Origin: Anadara kagoshimensis
Lineage: Eukaryota > Mollusca > Bivalvia > Arcoida > Arcidae
Length of the DNA: 64,000 nucleotides
Direction of reading: 5' to 3'
NCBI GenBank assembly: GCA_021292105.1
Contig: CM037870.1
Location: 21,902,424 to 21,966,423, forward strand
In this document: piece by piece, positions 32,967 through 43,780 of the stretch
How the letters are laid out: every line of letters begins with the position of its first letter
Position numbering within the stretch: the first letter of the stretch is position 1
Position numbers and translations under genes: made by a program
Notes under the pieces: model-generated
Database searches by the model: none
What the model was told of the DNA's origin: nothing
Seen by the model: only the letters and a program-made list of their open reading frames with translations

Positions 32967-35384
32967 AAACGCATTACAAAGCAACATATATAAATTTATT
33001 ATTGTTACTTAAACTCGTCGTTTATTTATTTATAAACTTCTTCTTCTGTTATTTATAGTCACTTAATAAGTTCCGCACGGGTGATCCCGTGAATGTAATA
33101 CATAGTCATTCGAAGGCTCTGTCTCTAACGCAGTAGTCGTGTTTTCAGTTGTATACCCACCCACCCTCCCTGTAAGGATTATTCGGTTCAGCTTATATTT
33201 ACGTTTAAATGATACTAATATATTATTTTGTATTTTGTAGATATCTTGGGATATATTAAAGGGCGAATGATTCGTAATAATTGTATAATATATATATTAA
33301 AGACGTAACTGCACTCACAGAGCGCTTCACATCCTATATCGAGTTATAGTTTTATTTATAAATAATTTGTGTTCGTTTGAGTGGAACGAATTAGAACATA
33401 AAGTGTGATATAGGAAATAATACGGTATTACTTATAAATTGACTGCAAATTATTTTGATGATTTCAACTTCTAGTAAGTGAAATACGCTATTTGATGGTT
33501 TTTAATTTGTGTAGCAGGAGCTTATCGAGAAGTAGGAAAGTCAACCCCAGATCCTAGAGTTGGATAAAATATTACCTTTTCATAAATGCGAACAGAAAAG
33601 ACGGAAATTTGTTATCGTAGGTGAGAAAATTTATTCCAGTCAAACTTCAAAATCAGAATCACTCAATGGCATTTTTCAGTAGAATTAATAAGAGGTATGG
33701 CGGGTTTGATAGGCGCTCTTTACATTGCCCCCTGCTTGAACGGATGAATGACGTAACGATGTATTTTAAACACTTGAGGATTTGGTTTATTCCCCGAACG
33801 CCTACTCGATTAAAACAAACAAGCAATGAGTTTAGGGATTAAGAGGCCTTCTTGAAGGACTTAAATTTCAGCTTTGTTACCTGTAAACATTTTTATTTAA
33901 ATAACATTAAAAGAAGTAGAAAATTTTAATTTTTGTAATAAATGAAATTCTAATTAATACTAAACTGATAAATATCAAAAAAACTTCCATAAGCAATGGT
34001 CTGTTCATGATTGTCCCTTTCCTTAAAAACAGATATTCATTATTGTCCCTTTCTGGGTTTGATGTGCTGTTCAAACAAACAATTATAGTCTATTCCAATT
34101 TTACCTGTAAGAATTTTACCTGGTGGACTTAATGGTATAAGTTATAACTTTCATTGTCTTGCATTAAAAAAATATTTATTCAAATGTTACTTTTTACATG
34201 AAACAAATGAAATAAAAAATTAATTACATTTATTATAATTTTTAATTTGAAATTTTAGTCTGTGTCCTTTTCATTTTATTTTTCATTCTTAAATGTTATT
34301 GATTTATAAACTAAAAGCAAATGAAATACGATTAACAAGAATTCTACAGAATTAGATGTAAACTTTTTTGAGAAGAAAATACTGTTTTCAAATTTTGCAT
34401 TAATTCAACCAATAAGAACATGAAGAATAACAAGAATTCCATTGAGTTAGATTTATCGCCTGGTAAACATTTTTAGAAGAAAATACTTTTTTCAAATTTT
34501 GCATTAATTCAACCAAGACTTGCATAGCCTTTCTACTCCATATAAATGTTAAATTCCAACTACATTTACAACTTGAATACAGTAAAATTAAAAATTAGTG
34601 GAAAAATATCTGCATTTTTTCATCAGAAATTTCAAGCTTATATATAAGTTTAAATTAAATGATAAGCAGATATTGCATTCTTGCAAACTCATCACATAAC
34701 ATGTAGGTCAATTTCATTAAGGTTTAAAGGAGATTTTATTTTATTTTATTTAAGTTGTACTTTTTCCTCTAAAATTTCAAAACAAAATGTAAATTGCATT
34801 ATTGCAAACTCATCACATAACATGTATGCCAATTTCATAGAGGTTTAAAGGAGATTTTATTTTATTTTTTTAAAGTTGTACTTTTTCCTCTAAAATTTCA
34901 AAACAAAATGTAAAATATTTAAAAAAAAAAAAAAAACTGATAATATATGTAAAATAAAGTTCCATCTTTGCAGAAGCTATATTTAAAACATTTAAAAAGA
35001 AACATTGAAAAATGTGTCTATTAGATTATTCTTTTAAAATTCACAGGTTTTCTCTTAAAAAAACCTTCTTTAGCTTGTTCTTACCCCAAAAATGTAAAAT
35101 ATTCTTTAAAACCTGTAATATAATTATGTTAAAGTTCCATATTGGTAGAAAACTATATTCAAAATTTCAAGAAGAAACATTTTCTTAAAATTCACAGTAG
35201 TTTTCTCTAAAAATGCAATGTAACAGTATTTTTTTACACATATTTTGATTTTTTTCATTTATTTATTTATTTATTTATTTATTTATATTTGCATGTTTTA
35301 TTTGATTTTTATAAAATGTTTTTATTTGGGTTTATATTTTATATTATTTAATTATTTATTTAGATACATGTATTTGTGATTTTG
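32578..35384. other. AT-rich stretch with local duplications, no gene
   Basis: A GA microsatellite lies at 32917-32965. Two tandem duplications stand out: about 95 bp at 34333-34515 (ending CAAATTTTGCATTAATTCAA) and about 124 bp at 34673-34920 (TTGCAAACTCATCACATAAC and AGGTTTAAAGGAGATTTTAT). A lone open frame at 33621-33842 (73 codons) has no recognisable motif. Confidence 0.6.
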
Positions 35385-35589
35385 TTTAATTTATGAATGA
35401 ATTTAAAAAATAAAATGCTGATAATGTAATATATAGTTTTAATTCTTCTTTTAACATCTTTTCTGGAATAAACTATACCCAAAGCTGAACTTAAGTCCTA
35501 TTGTTCCCTATTTGGATTGAATTCATGATTGTCCCTCTTTTTTTAACAAAATTCTTACCTGGATTTTCGAAAAAGGGACAATCATGAAT
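35385..35589. repeat. Dispersed repeat with small terminal palindrome
   Basis: About 205 bp that recur in inverted orientation at 52745-52949. One end, 35521-35589, is bounded by inverted repeats ATTCATGATTGTCCC and GGGACAATCATGAAT. A fragment with the words TTCATGATTGTCCCTTTC also occurs at 34004-34070. It has the look of a small nonautonomous element. Confidence 0.65.
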
Positions 35590-37679
35590 AAACCTAAGCA
35601 ATATAATTATAAATTTTATTCAGTGTCATACAATAACAACATACTGGGACAGCACTAGTTTGCAATCAAGTGTATTACAAAGTGAAATAGAAAATTTATT
35701 TATTTATTTAGCATATTTAAATTTTGAATAAAAACTTTTTATTTTTATAAAACCATAAAACGTCTTGAATAAATTTTGATTTGAATTTCATTTTAATAGG
35801 TCTACTTTCTAGACATTTATGGCCTTTGAAAGGATAATTTTATCGTAAGTTAAGATATTTAATATCCCAGACAGTAAGTGCCAGTGTTGGCGCTTAACAG
35901 GGCTCACTTGCCATATTACAATATTGGCCAGTTTTACAATATAACATGTCAGCTTCAAGAACTATAACACTTATTTTAAGTTGAAAAATTCCAATTATGT
36001 GTAAATATCCAGACAAATCAGAATCTATTGATATTGTTTTTAAATTTCAGTGAAACTAAAAATAAGCGGCGAAACAATTTGCATTCAAATACATAACAAC
36101 AAAATTACTAAATTTTAAAACTCAATGCGTTTTCCAACTCCATATGATATTTGAAATTTTATTTTTACCATTTATTTGGCAACTTATAACTTAATAAAAC
36201 CGATTGACATGGTTTCAGTAAGAGTACCCGGTACTAATTTATGTTATATATTCACAACTTAGTACTTTTACAGCATATGAACAAAATCATAGACACTGCA
36301 TTCCTTTCAAACATTGTCAGCTGGCATCATTCCGACAAATTCTAATACTTTTTGTTTCATTAATTTTAATTTTATTTTATGAACCTTAAATTACAGGTAC
36401 ATTATAGGTAAAATTACAGGTTAAGCCCCTTTGAAAGACCCCTTAATCCCCACCTCTAATGAGGTGTTGTTTAATGTGAGTGGGCGTTCAGGGAACACAC
36501 CCTTTGTTTGTGTAAACATGCTTTTCCTTGTATAGCCGAGTGTAATAAACAAATCTTAACATCCATAATCTAAAGTTTTATCTTTATACAAATAAACAGA
36601 AAACTAGAATAATAAAGTATTAACAAACATCTCTATTCACTGAAAATTCACGGGTGATATATGTGTATTTATTGTATAGAAATATAACCTGGCTTTATAT
36701 GCTAGGTTTTAAAAATTTTGAAAACGCATATTTGTAAAACAAAAAATAAATAAATAAATAAACAATGGTAAAACTTAAAAAGGCCATTATGAAGAATAGT
36801 ATTTTATAAAGATATAATTAAAAAGAATATCCGCATGAATTTGAACCCATGTCCGAGGCAGAGGCCAAAGGCCAATATGGTACACCGAGGCCAAATAACT
36901 GGGTCAGTATGAAAATACCTGATTAATGATAATTCTATTAATTAACATTTCATACTCTCAAAAAATTTATCAGTATCGTCGATTGTTACATCAACAAAAC
37001 TATTTTGGCGCAAGTGATGATCGGTATCAGAGAACGGTTTCTAAGTCAGAATCTTCAATTCCTGTCATCATTTTATAGTGTCATGTGATAAATCCTCAAG
37101 CATGTCTTCCCCTGTCTGACATTCGCTGCATCACGTTGAACATTGTAGTCTTATTGTTTATAAACATACCGCGTCAAAGAAATGCTTACAAGACCTGAGA
37201 GACGAGCGAACGAAAACGTGTACTTTTTGTATATTTTGTGAGATACTTTTATTGATAATGTTTTTTATCGAACAAAAGCAAGTTGCCAACTTTTCCACAT
37301 AAAAGAAGCATATTTTGTAATCGGAAAAAGTTTTAATTTGCACTTACCCCTATTGGATTTTCAGAAGCGCTATGTGGTCAGCCATTTTGTTTTTCAATGA
37401 AATGACGACATAATATTTGCACAAGCCCATATTGGGTCAGTGTTTTCATATTGGCCCAGTTTTTGAATTTATTGGCGAGGCAGATTTTTACGTATTGTAT
37501 CAATAACACATGTTGTTAATTAATAATATTAGTTACACATCACCGAATATTAATTTTTGTGACTCCATATATTTCGGTATTAGGTCACTAAATCACTGTG
37601 TAACGAAGATCTTAATCTTCAAGGTGTCAAAACATCAGTACACCTGCAAAAACAACAAACCGCTCTGACGACGCTATTG
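35590..37679. other. AT-rich stretch, no gene
   Basis: No coding region or RNA was recognised. Two phrases, ATATTGGCCAGTTTT near 35923 and ATATTGGCCCAGTTTTTG near 37450, suggest a small dispersed repeat. Confidence 0.5.
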
Positions 37680-38180
37680 TCGATATAGGTTACACACCGT
37701 GTACAACCCTTCCAAAGACAGAATCGCTTAAGCGCCCGTGTGACTCGCATATAATGTATGATAGAATCGTACAGCCTCGCTTCAAATCCAAACACGAGGT
37801 AAGTTGTTGTTACTTTGTACCCTGTTTCATACTTTGATTATAAGCATGCAAATTACCATGTACCCCACGGAACAAAAGACACTCTAACGCATCCTCCAGT
37901 GTCTTTAACCACTTAAATGAACCAGCCATTTCTTCAAACACTTCGGATCAGTTTCAGTCTATCGAAGCAGATGCGTAAATTATATTTTAACCAAAATATT
38001 GCTACTGCCGCTCTAAGCCTGTATCATCCAAGTAGAATATAGATTAAAATAACCCCCTACACACTTGCAAACAAGACATATATAGAAAATTATACGCAAA
38101 GGGAAAATATCGGCAAATTTTGTGATGACATGCCGGTGAGAATCGCTCGCAGTCTGGTCAAAGATGTGAGTATCGCATAA
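37680..38180 (+). repeat. Inverted-duplicate segment A with splice-donor relics
   Basis: A copy of this 500-bp segment lies in opposite orientation at 49797-51475. Two stretches look like old exons. The first reads TPCTTLPKTESLKRPCDSHI and continues MYDRIVQPRFKSKHE up to a donor GAG/GTAAGT at 37799. The second reads TYIENYTQRENIGKFCDDMP then VRIARSLVKD up to a donor GAT/GTGAGT at 38166. Both donors are preserved in the other copy (GTAAGT each) although the sequence around them has diverged. No protein family was recognised; this is a candidate host exon pair or the remains of a duplicated gene. Confidence 0.5.
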
Positions 38181-39734
38181 GATACGATTAGGATTTATTA
38201 TGGTGTACTTGCAAACTTTATAACAAATACCCACATGGACCATACTTGATTTAATCTTCACTGCGTTAAACGCATACATTTTTCAGTGAAAGGATAGGAT
38301 TACCGTCTTTAATAAATAGATATTTAAAATATTTATTGATTTATCTTGACTTTTTAAATATGCCTTTAGGAATAGACCAATTAATCAATAGATAATAAAA
38401 ACTCGATAAATCTATCGGCATTAGTCTTATAGTCTGCAAACAAAACCTAGTACATACCTTGTCTCTTTTGTATGATATATTGGATACTGCAGCATCAAAT
38501 AACATTAAAATGTTTCAATTATTCATTTTTTTCAGCACCAATAAAAAATCAAATCAAACAACACAAAGTTCCGTCTGTCTTTTTTACGCCCATCACTTTT
38601 GTGATAGTATACCGTTTGTCTGTTGGCTTTTTGCTTGTGAAGCAAACTGCTTTTACAAGATTTTGCGTATACAATAAACTAAACGCAAAAATACGTACGA
38701 GGCCTCTATACATTTATCGATTGTTATAAGTCATAATTTTGTTTTAGAGACATTGCATAAAGAAGAAAATCTTCAACTAGTGAAAGCTAATAAACTAGGT
38801 GACGTTTCGAGACCTCATATACCTTTATTCAATGAAACTTGTTCAAATAGCAAATGTTTAAAATACCATGTGTGGTTTTTTCAGACATCATCTATTTGAC
38901 AAACCAGAGCGCAAAAAGATGACTTGGTAGCATTTCCAATCCGCAAGAACCATCGCGTGGTGTCTTGTCGGTACGGCAGTGGCACCGAAAAGACGAATCC
39001 AAGATTTTGCCAACAAAAAGACTTGGAATTGATTTTAAATAAAAGACTTCGTTTTGATTTTAAAAAAATGTTTTGAATTACTTTTTCAAAAAGAAACAAA
39101 TACCCCCGTCATACACACTGTCGAAATGGACGGACGGATGGACGAACACGAAACTTGGTATGCGACACATCGTCGTTGATTTACGTTTATAAATGTCAGG
39201 TTTGATAAAAATCCATCCATGAAAATGGAAATAGGAGCGGACACGATATTGGCACGGAGAGATGGACAGCTCATTCCTATATATTGCAGGGAGGGAGGGA
39301 GTTATACCGATGTATAACTAGTCGACATCATGTGCAACGTGTCATTTTTGTTTTGATAACTTTCATTATAATAATTTAAACAGTTATTTTACTTTTTAGT
39401 ATTGTTATGTGCAGGATTTTCCAATGGTTTCCTTTGTCAAAAACTATGTATAAAACATTCTGCACATGGAACTATACTTAGTATGTTTAACAACATTACT
39501 AAACTCAAACACTTCGACAGTTTTTACACCTACTGGCTTGATGAACAATATTCATGGAGTAACCAAATATTTATAAAAGAATATTTCCATATTATCAGTG
39601 TACGTGCCATATGTTCATTTTTATCACAAGTAAATATTCAAAAAGTAGTACATGATGTTGGAACTACTGATGAGGCACTGTATTTCGAAACAGCGTGTCT
39701 CGCCGCCTATATTTGATTTCCTCTCGGGACAGAT
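38181..39734. other. No gene recognised
   Basis: AT-rich sequence. Open frames at 38459-38729 and 39402-39716 have no recognisable motif; the latter (104 codons) ends just before the LINE and may be unrelated flank. Confidence 0.45.
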
Positions 39735-39919
39735 CCTAGTTTTTTGTTTTTTTGTTTTTTTTTTAGTACCACGCATGCGTCAAGTAGTGGACTTTCGATT
39801 CATATCGGTAGCGAATTTCTGTGGAAAACTGTGTTTTAGGTGAGTCAAATGAACTTAAAAACAGATATTCTAAAAGTGTTTTTTGAAAATGACTTAAAAT
39901 GCATAGACTTTCATGAAGA

Positions 39920-40786
39920 ATGAGTGAAAAGAGACCGAGAAACTCTGATGGTGAAACCCCTAAACCTGATTTGAAAACAAAGAAAATGGCGTCTGGTGGT
40001 CATTCTAGTGGTCAATCAGACCAGGATGACATAAATAGTCAATTAAAATTAGTTGTCTCAGCAATACAAGATCTTAAAACCGGACAGGATGCAATGCAAA
40101 AAATGTTTGAAAAAAAGTCGGACAAAATACGGACAGATATAATGGCTAATATTGATGCAAAGATGAAAGCGTTAAAATCAGATTTTGACCTAGAACTTGG
40201 ACAACATTTAACAAGAATCGAGACTTTGTCGAGTAGTGTTCAGAGTCTTACTAACAGGTTAAATAACATTGAGTCAGTCATCGAGAACGGCGGTATAACG
40301 GATCAAGCAGGTCAAGCATTAGGTAACAGTGAAAATGTATTCACTACTCCAAGCGACCCTTTGTCTGACATTGAACGTACCGTTATAGCTACAAACATTC
40401 CATTTAACACCAACGAAGATGTTATGGAAAAAGCAACAAGCCTGATCGCTAAAATAAATGAAACGGTGGCAGAAAATGATATTATTGCCACAGCTCGATT
40501 AAAGCAAAGACGTCTGGTTAAACTAGGTTTAGTAAAGATAAGTTTCCGAAATGTGAACATTAAGAAAACTATTTTAAAAGACAAACGGAAATTAAATGAT
40601 ACTGTTGAATATCGGAATGTGTATTTGCGTAGCAGTAAATCCCATGTTGAACGTCTATTGGAGTTGAACGCACGAACTCTTCTTGGCGACCTTCCGCAAG
40701 GAAAACAGTATCATATTACAGCAAATGGTCGTTTCGTGAAAAAGGATCGAAAACAACAACATGCATTGCAAACCGAGGACATCTAG
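39920..40786 (+). CDS. LINE ORF1 protein
   Basis: A 288-residue protein from ATG. The first 45 residues are polar and basic, like a disordered start. Residues 45-120 have a heptad-like pattern (LKLVVSAIQDLKTGQDAMQKMF and LTRIETLSSSVQSLTNRLNN), which suggests a trimer or dimer coiled coil. Residues 150-280 read ERTVIATNIPFNTNEDVMEK, then LVKISFRNVNIKKTILKDKR and RNVYLRSSKSHVERLLELNA, compatible with an RRM-like RNA-binding fold and a C-terminal basic domain. ORF1 proteins coat LINE RNA. The frame is intact from start to stop, unlike ORF2, and precedes it by about 30 bp. Confidence 0.75.
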   Translation: MSEKRPRNSDGETPKPDLKTKKMASGGHSSGQSDQDDINSQLKLVVSAIQDLKTGQDAMQKMFEKKSDKIRTDIMANIDAKMKALKSDFDLELGQHLTRIETLSSSVQSLTNRLNNIESVIENGGITDQAGQALGNSENVFTTPSDPLSDIERTVIATNIPFNTNEDVMEKATSLIAKINETVAENDIIATARLKQRRLVKLGLVKISFRNVNIKKTILKDKRKLNDTVEYRNVYLRSSKSHVERLLELNARTLLGDLPQGKQYHITANGRFVKKDRKQQHALQTEDI

Positions 40787-41160
40787 GACCGCGCCCGGCC
40801 CTCTGAGAGCAAACTAAAATTTGCTCATATAAACGTTGGAGGATGGACGGACAGTAATAAACAATTACGAAAACAGTTGATAACGAGCGTAGATGCGGAC
40901 GTAATCGGAATTTGTGAAACACACTTTTCTCGTACCTCGGACAGAAAAATCTCACGCGCACACCAGTGCTAGATTTTTCTTTCTTGCACCCCAGATAGAA
41001 AAATCCATAAAAAGAGAGGTGCACGATATCTCCATCTTGAACCCCCCTGTGCAAGATAGCCTACACGCCGTTTTTCCCGCAATCTTTTATCAACAAAATC
41101 AGAGGTGTACCGAAAGTTGAAAATGATTTTAAATTGAATATAGTACTTTCTGGTGCAAGA

Positions 41161-41322
41161 AATAGAATCAATCACTACTTGTAGTGCCAGATAAGGAAAT
41201 CTCAACCCTCGTTGTAATATATTTGGTCCAGAACTCGGCAAGCCTCGTTCTGGACCAAATATATTCGAACTCGGGTTGAGATTTTCCTATCTGGCACCAC
41301 AAGTTGTGATAGATTCTTTTAT
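41161..41322. repeat. Foldback palindrome 1
   Basis: Arms of about 75 bp, AGAATCAATCACTACTTGTA at the outer end and CTGGACCAAATATATTCGAA near the centre, are almost exact inverse complements. A loop of CTCGGCAAGCCTCG lies at the centre (about 41234-41247). The outer motif AGAATC-ATCA and the loop also occur in the foldback at 57353. Confidence 0.9.
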
Positions 41323-41367
41323 TCTCGTACCTCGGACAGAAAAAATATCACGCGCACACCAGTGCTA

Positions 41368-43263
41368 ACGTACATCGACATAATGTCGTCATGGTACGCC
41401 ATACATTGCACTATAGTCGTTAAGTATATTCTTCTAGCATGTGTTGTTTAGTGGGATCGGAAAGAAAAAATATTTTTAGACAAAACAAACCCGTTTGTGT
41501 AGGCCTAAATGAAGATTTTCATTGAAATAAACTACTTGAAACAGCAGTGGGGTGCACCTGACGACTTTCAAACTGTGCATTCCAAAACTCGTCATCCTAG
41601 CTAACCTAATGTCGTCACTACCTTTTTCGCCTTGATTGAGTCGTTATTTATTTACTTTTCTCTTTGTATTGATTAACCACTGCGGTAGCTCAGTTGGTAG
41701 AGTGCTCGCTACGTAAGTGGGAGGTCGTTCATGGGTTCGAACCCCGACCTGGTCTTACCCAAGACTAGAAAGTGGGTAGTGACTGTAACTTTCGCCAAGC
41801 ACACGGTTCATTCGCATGGGAACTTAAAATAAACGAGGTCTCGTTTCACGGTGGGCTTGGTACACTAAAGAACCCTGCTGTATAATGCTATCAGCGCAAC
41901 GCACAGGCAAAATTTCTGCACTTTCGCCTAAAGCTGGCGACGTATCGAAATTAGTGTATTATGTATTATCATGCTTTGCTTTTTCTATTTTTTTTTTTTT
42001 TGTCTTAGTTTTGCTGACCGACGTTTGTTCTTGGAGGATCTGGCTGTTTCAAGCACGTTTATTTCACTGAGCTAATCTTTTATTTTGCGGTTAACTGCAT
42101 GTTTGAAAACACAATATATTTTTGGACTATTTTAAGACAAACTTGTAGTACACATAAAGTAACACATTATTGTGTTCTTGTTTTGATATTACATTGGTTA
42201 GAACTTCAACATGTATGTGAACCTCCAGATTTGCAGAAACAGGCTTTGTTCGAAATGGTGTTCCCACTTACTCTTTTCAGATTGCCAACCTCCGCTTTAT
42301 TATTATATCTCAAAACTCAGTCTACATTATTTCACTTATATCGAAACGACTTCAGCTAGCCTATAGGTAACTGACAAAAAGCAATATATCAGTTGTTCAT
42401 TAATGGCAGTTACACTATGCAGTGAGGGGTCTCGAGAGTGACACGTTTAGCTCGTGAAATGGGGCATTTTAGTTGCCTTATTACGGCAGGTGCGAGAATA
42501 TCAGAGACGTATTCGATCCCCAAGGGATTTTTAGTTTTTGTTTAATTGAATCTAGTTTGGCTAGTAGTGTTTGATATTATAAATATCTAAAGAACAAAAT
42601 TGTATTGTTTGATTCATTACTAACATGTATATATGTGTATATAAACTTTTGATTCGCTATAAAAGTTGAATTTACCAAACAAGGCCAGAAAGTGAGATTG
42701 AAAAAAAAACACATATCAATTTGAATATTCACCAAACAGATATTGCCAAAACGCTTAAATCACTTATACGACTGAAAAGATGTTCTTGAAATAAAACTGA
42801 ATACTGGTAATTGGCAGGATTTTAATGCAGTCTTAAAGTCGTCAGTACGCCTGAAAGTCGTCAGTCGTTTTAAAACGATATTTTTACCTTTTAACTGATG
42901 TTCTGGCCAAAGATAGACAACTCTTTATATAGTAGGAACATATTTAAAAGGAGTTATTGTGTCGTTTGGGTTGTGTACCCTTGACAAGTATGTTTGTGAC
43001 CCGATCGCCCAAATGACTGTCATTCTCTGTAGTCTGTCGCCCGATATGACACATGTACCTTTTTGATAGTGATGTCAAAGATACCAATTTTACTATGAAG
43101 AAACCTGTTACATCATATAAAGTATGTTATTGAAGTATGGAAAACATTTACCGCTTTTAAATTTTCCACTGTTCAACTTTCTTAAGAGCGATAAATAAAA
43201 ATAATTTTGCAATATTTCGTGCTGACGACTTAAGGTCGGTGACGACATTATGTCGATGTACGT
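41368..43263. mobile_element. TA-flanked nonautonomous element, 1.9 kb
   Basis: Inverted termini ACGTACATCGACATAATGTC then GTCA at 41368 and its inverse at 43263 match over 24 bases, and both flanks are TA. The empty form of the site, CAGTGC-TA-GATTTTT, is seen in the other 48-bp copy at about 40968. GTCGTCA motifs recur in the subterminal sequence. No transposase was recognised, so it would depend on a partner of the TA-targeting (Tc1/mariner) type. Confidence 0.7.
41681..41890 (+). mobile_element. tRNA-derived SINE
   Basis: The head has a perfect box A, TAGCTCAGTTGG, at 41686-41697 and a box B, GGTTCGAACCC, at 41734-41744, with tRNA spacing and a preceding GCGG. After it come CTGGTCTTACCCAAGACTAG and CGTTTCACGGTGGGCTTGGT, typical of a conserved SINE body. 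The right end is approximate. It lies inside the 1.9 kb TA-flanked element. A tRNA gene is less likely because the acceptor stem does not pair. Confidence 0.75.
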
Positions 43264-43624
43264 TAGATTTTTCTGTCTTGTCCAGTTTGTCTGGTACTGC
43301 CTCACGCGACAATTGAACAATCAGGATGACGTCTCCGATGATTGCGCTTGACGTCATCAAAACAACGCGTTTCTTTATTTATTTTTCACATATGTGTTTT
43401 ATTTTACTTTTTATTCAAAATATTTCATTGTCAAAGTTTTTTATATTTGCATTGAATACAAATCGTTGATATTTTAAAATTTTGAAGAGTTGTCGATGGG
43501 ATTATTTTCAAAGGGCGGATTTGTACAATGCATTAGGTGCCCAAAGGAATGCAAGAGGCCCCATGAGGGTACGTGTTTTGTTTTGTATACGCAGTTACAA
43601 ACACTTTTAAAAATGGTACGAGAA

Positions 43625-43780
43625 ATAGAATCTATCACTTGTTTGTGACCGATACCGGTTGATCTCGGTCTCGGGTGCTGTGATGTAACATATCCCAACC
43701 TCGATTGGGATATATGTTACATCACATCACCCTCGACTGAGATCAACCGGTATCGGTCACAAACAGGTGACAGATTCTAT
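43625..43780. repeat. Foldback palindrome 2
   Basis: Outer arms ATAGAATCTATCAC and GTGACAGATTCTAT, and inner arms including GATACCGGTTGATCTC with its complement, are near-perfect inverted repeats; the centre is ACCTCGA between TATCCCA and TTGGGATA. The arm sequence differs from foldback 1 while the ends are similar. It sits at the right border of the composite insertion. Confidence 0.9.

Noticed and set aside
39402-39716. 104-codon frame before the LINE
   Set aside because: It has no recognisable domain, signal peptide or promoter; the composition is like the AT-rich flank.
41681-41753. Functional tRNA gene
   Set aside because: Boxes A and B are perfect, but the acceptor stem does not pair and a SINE body follows directly.
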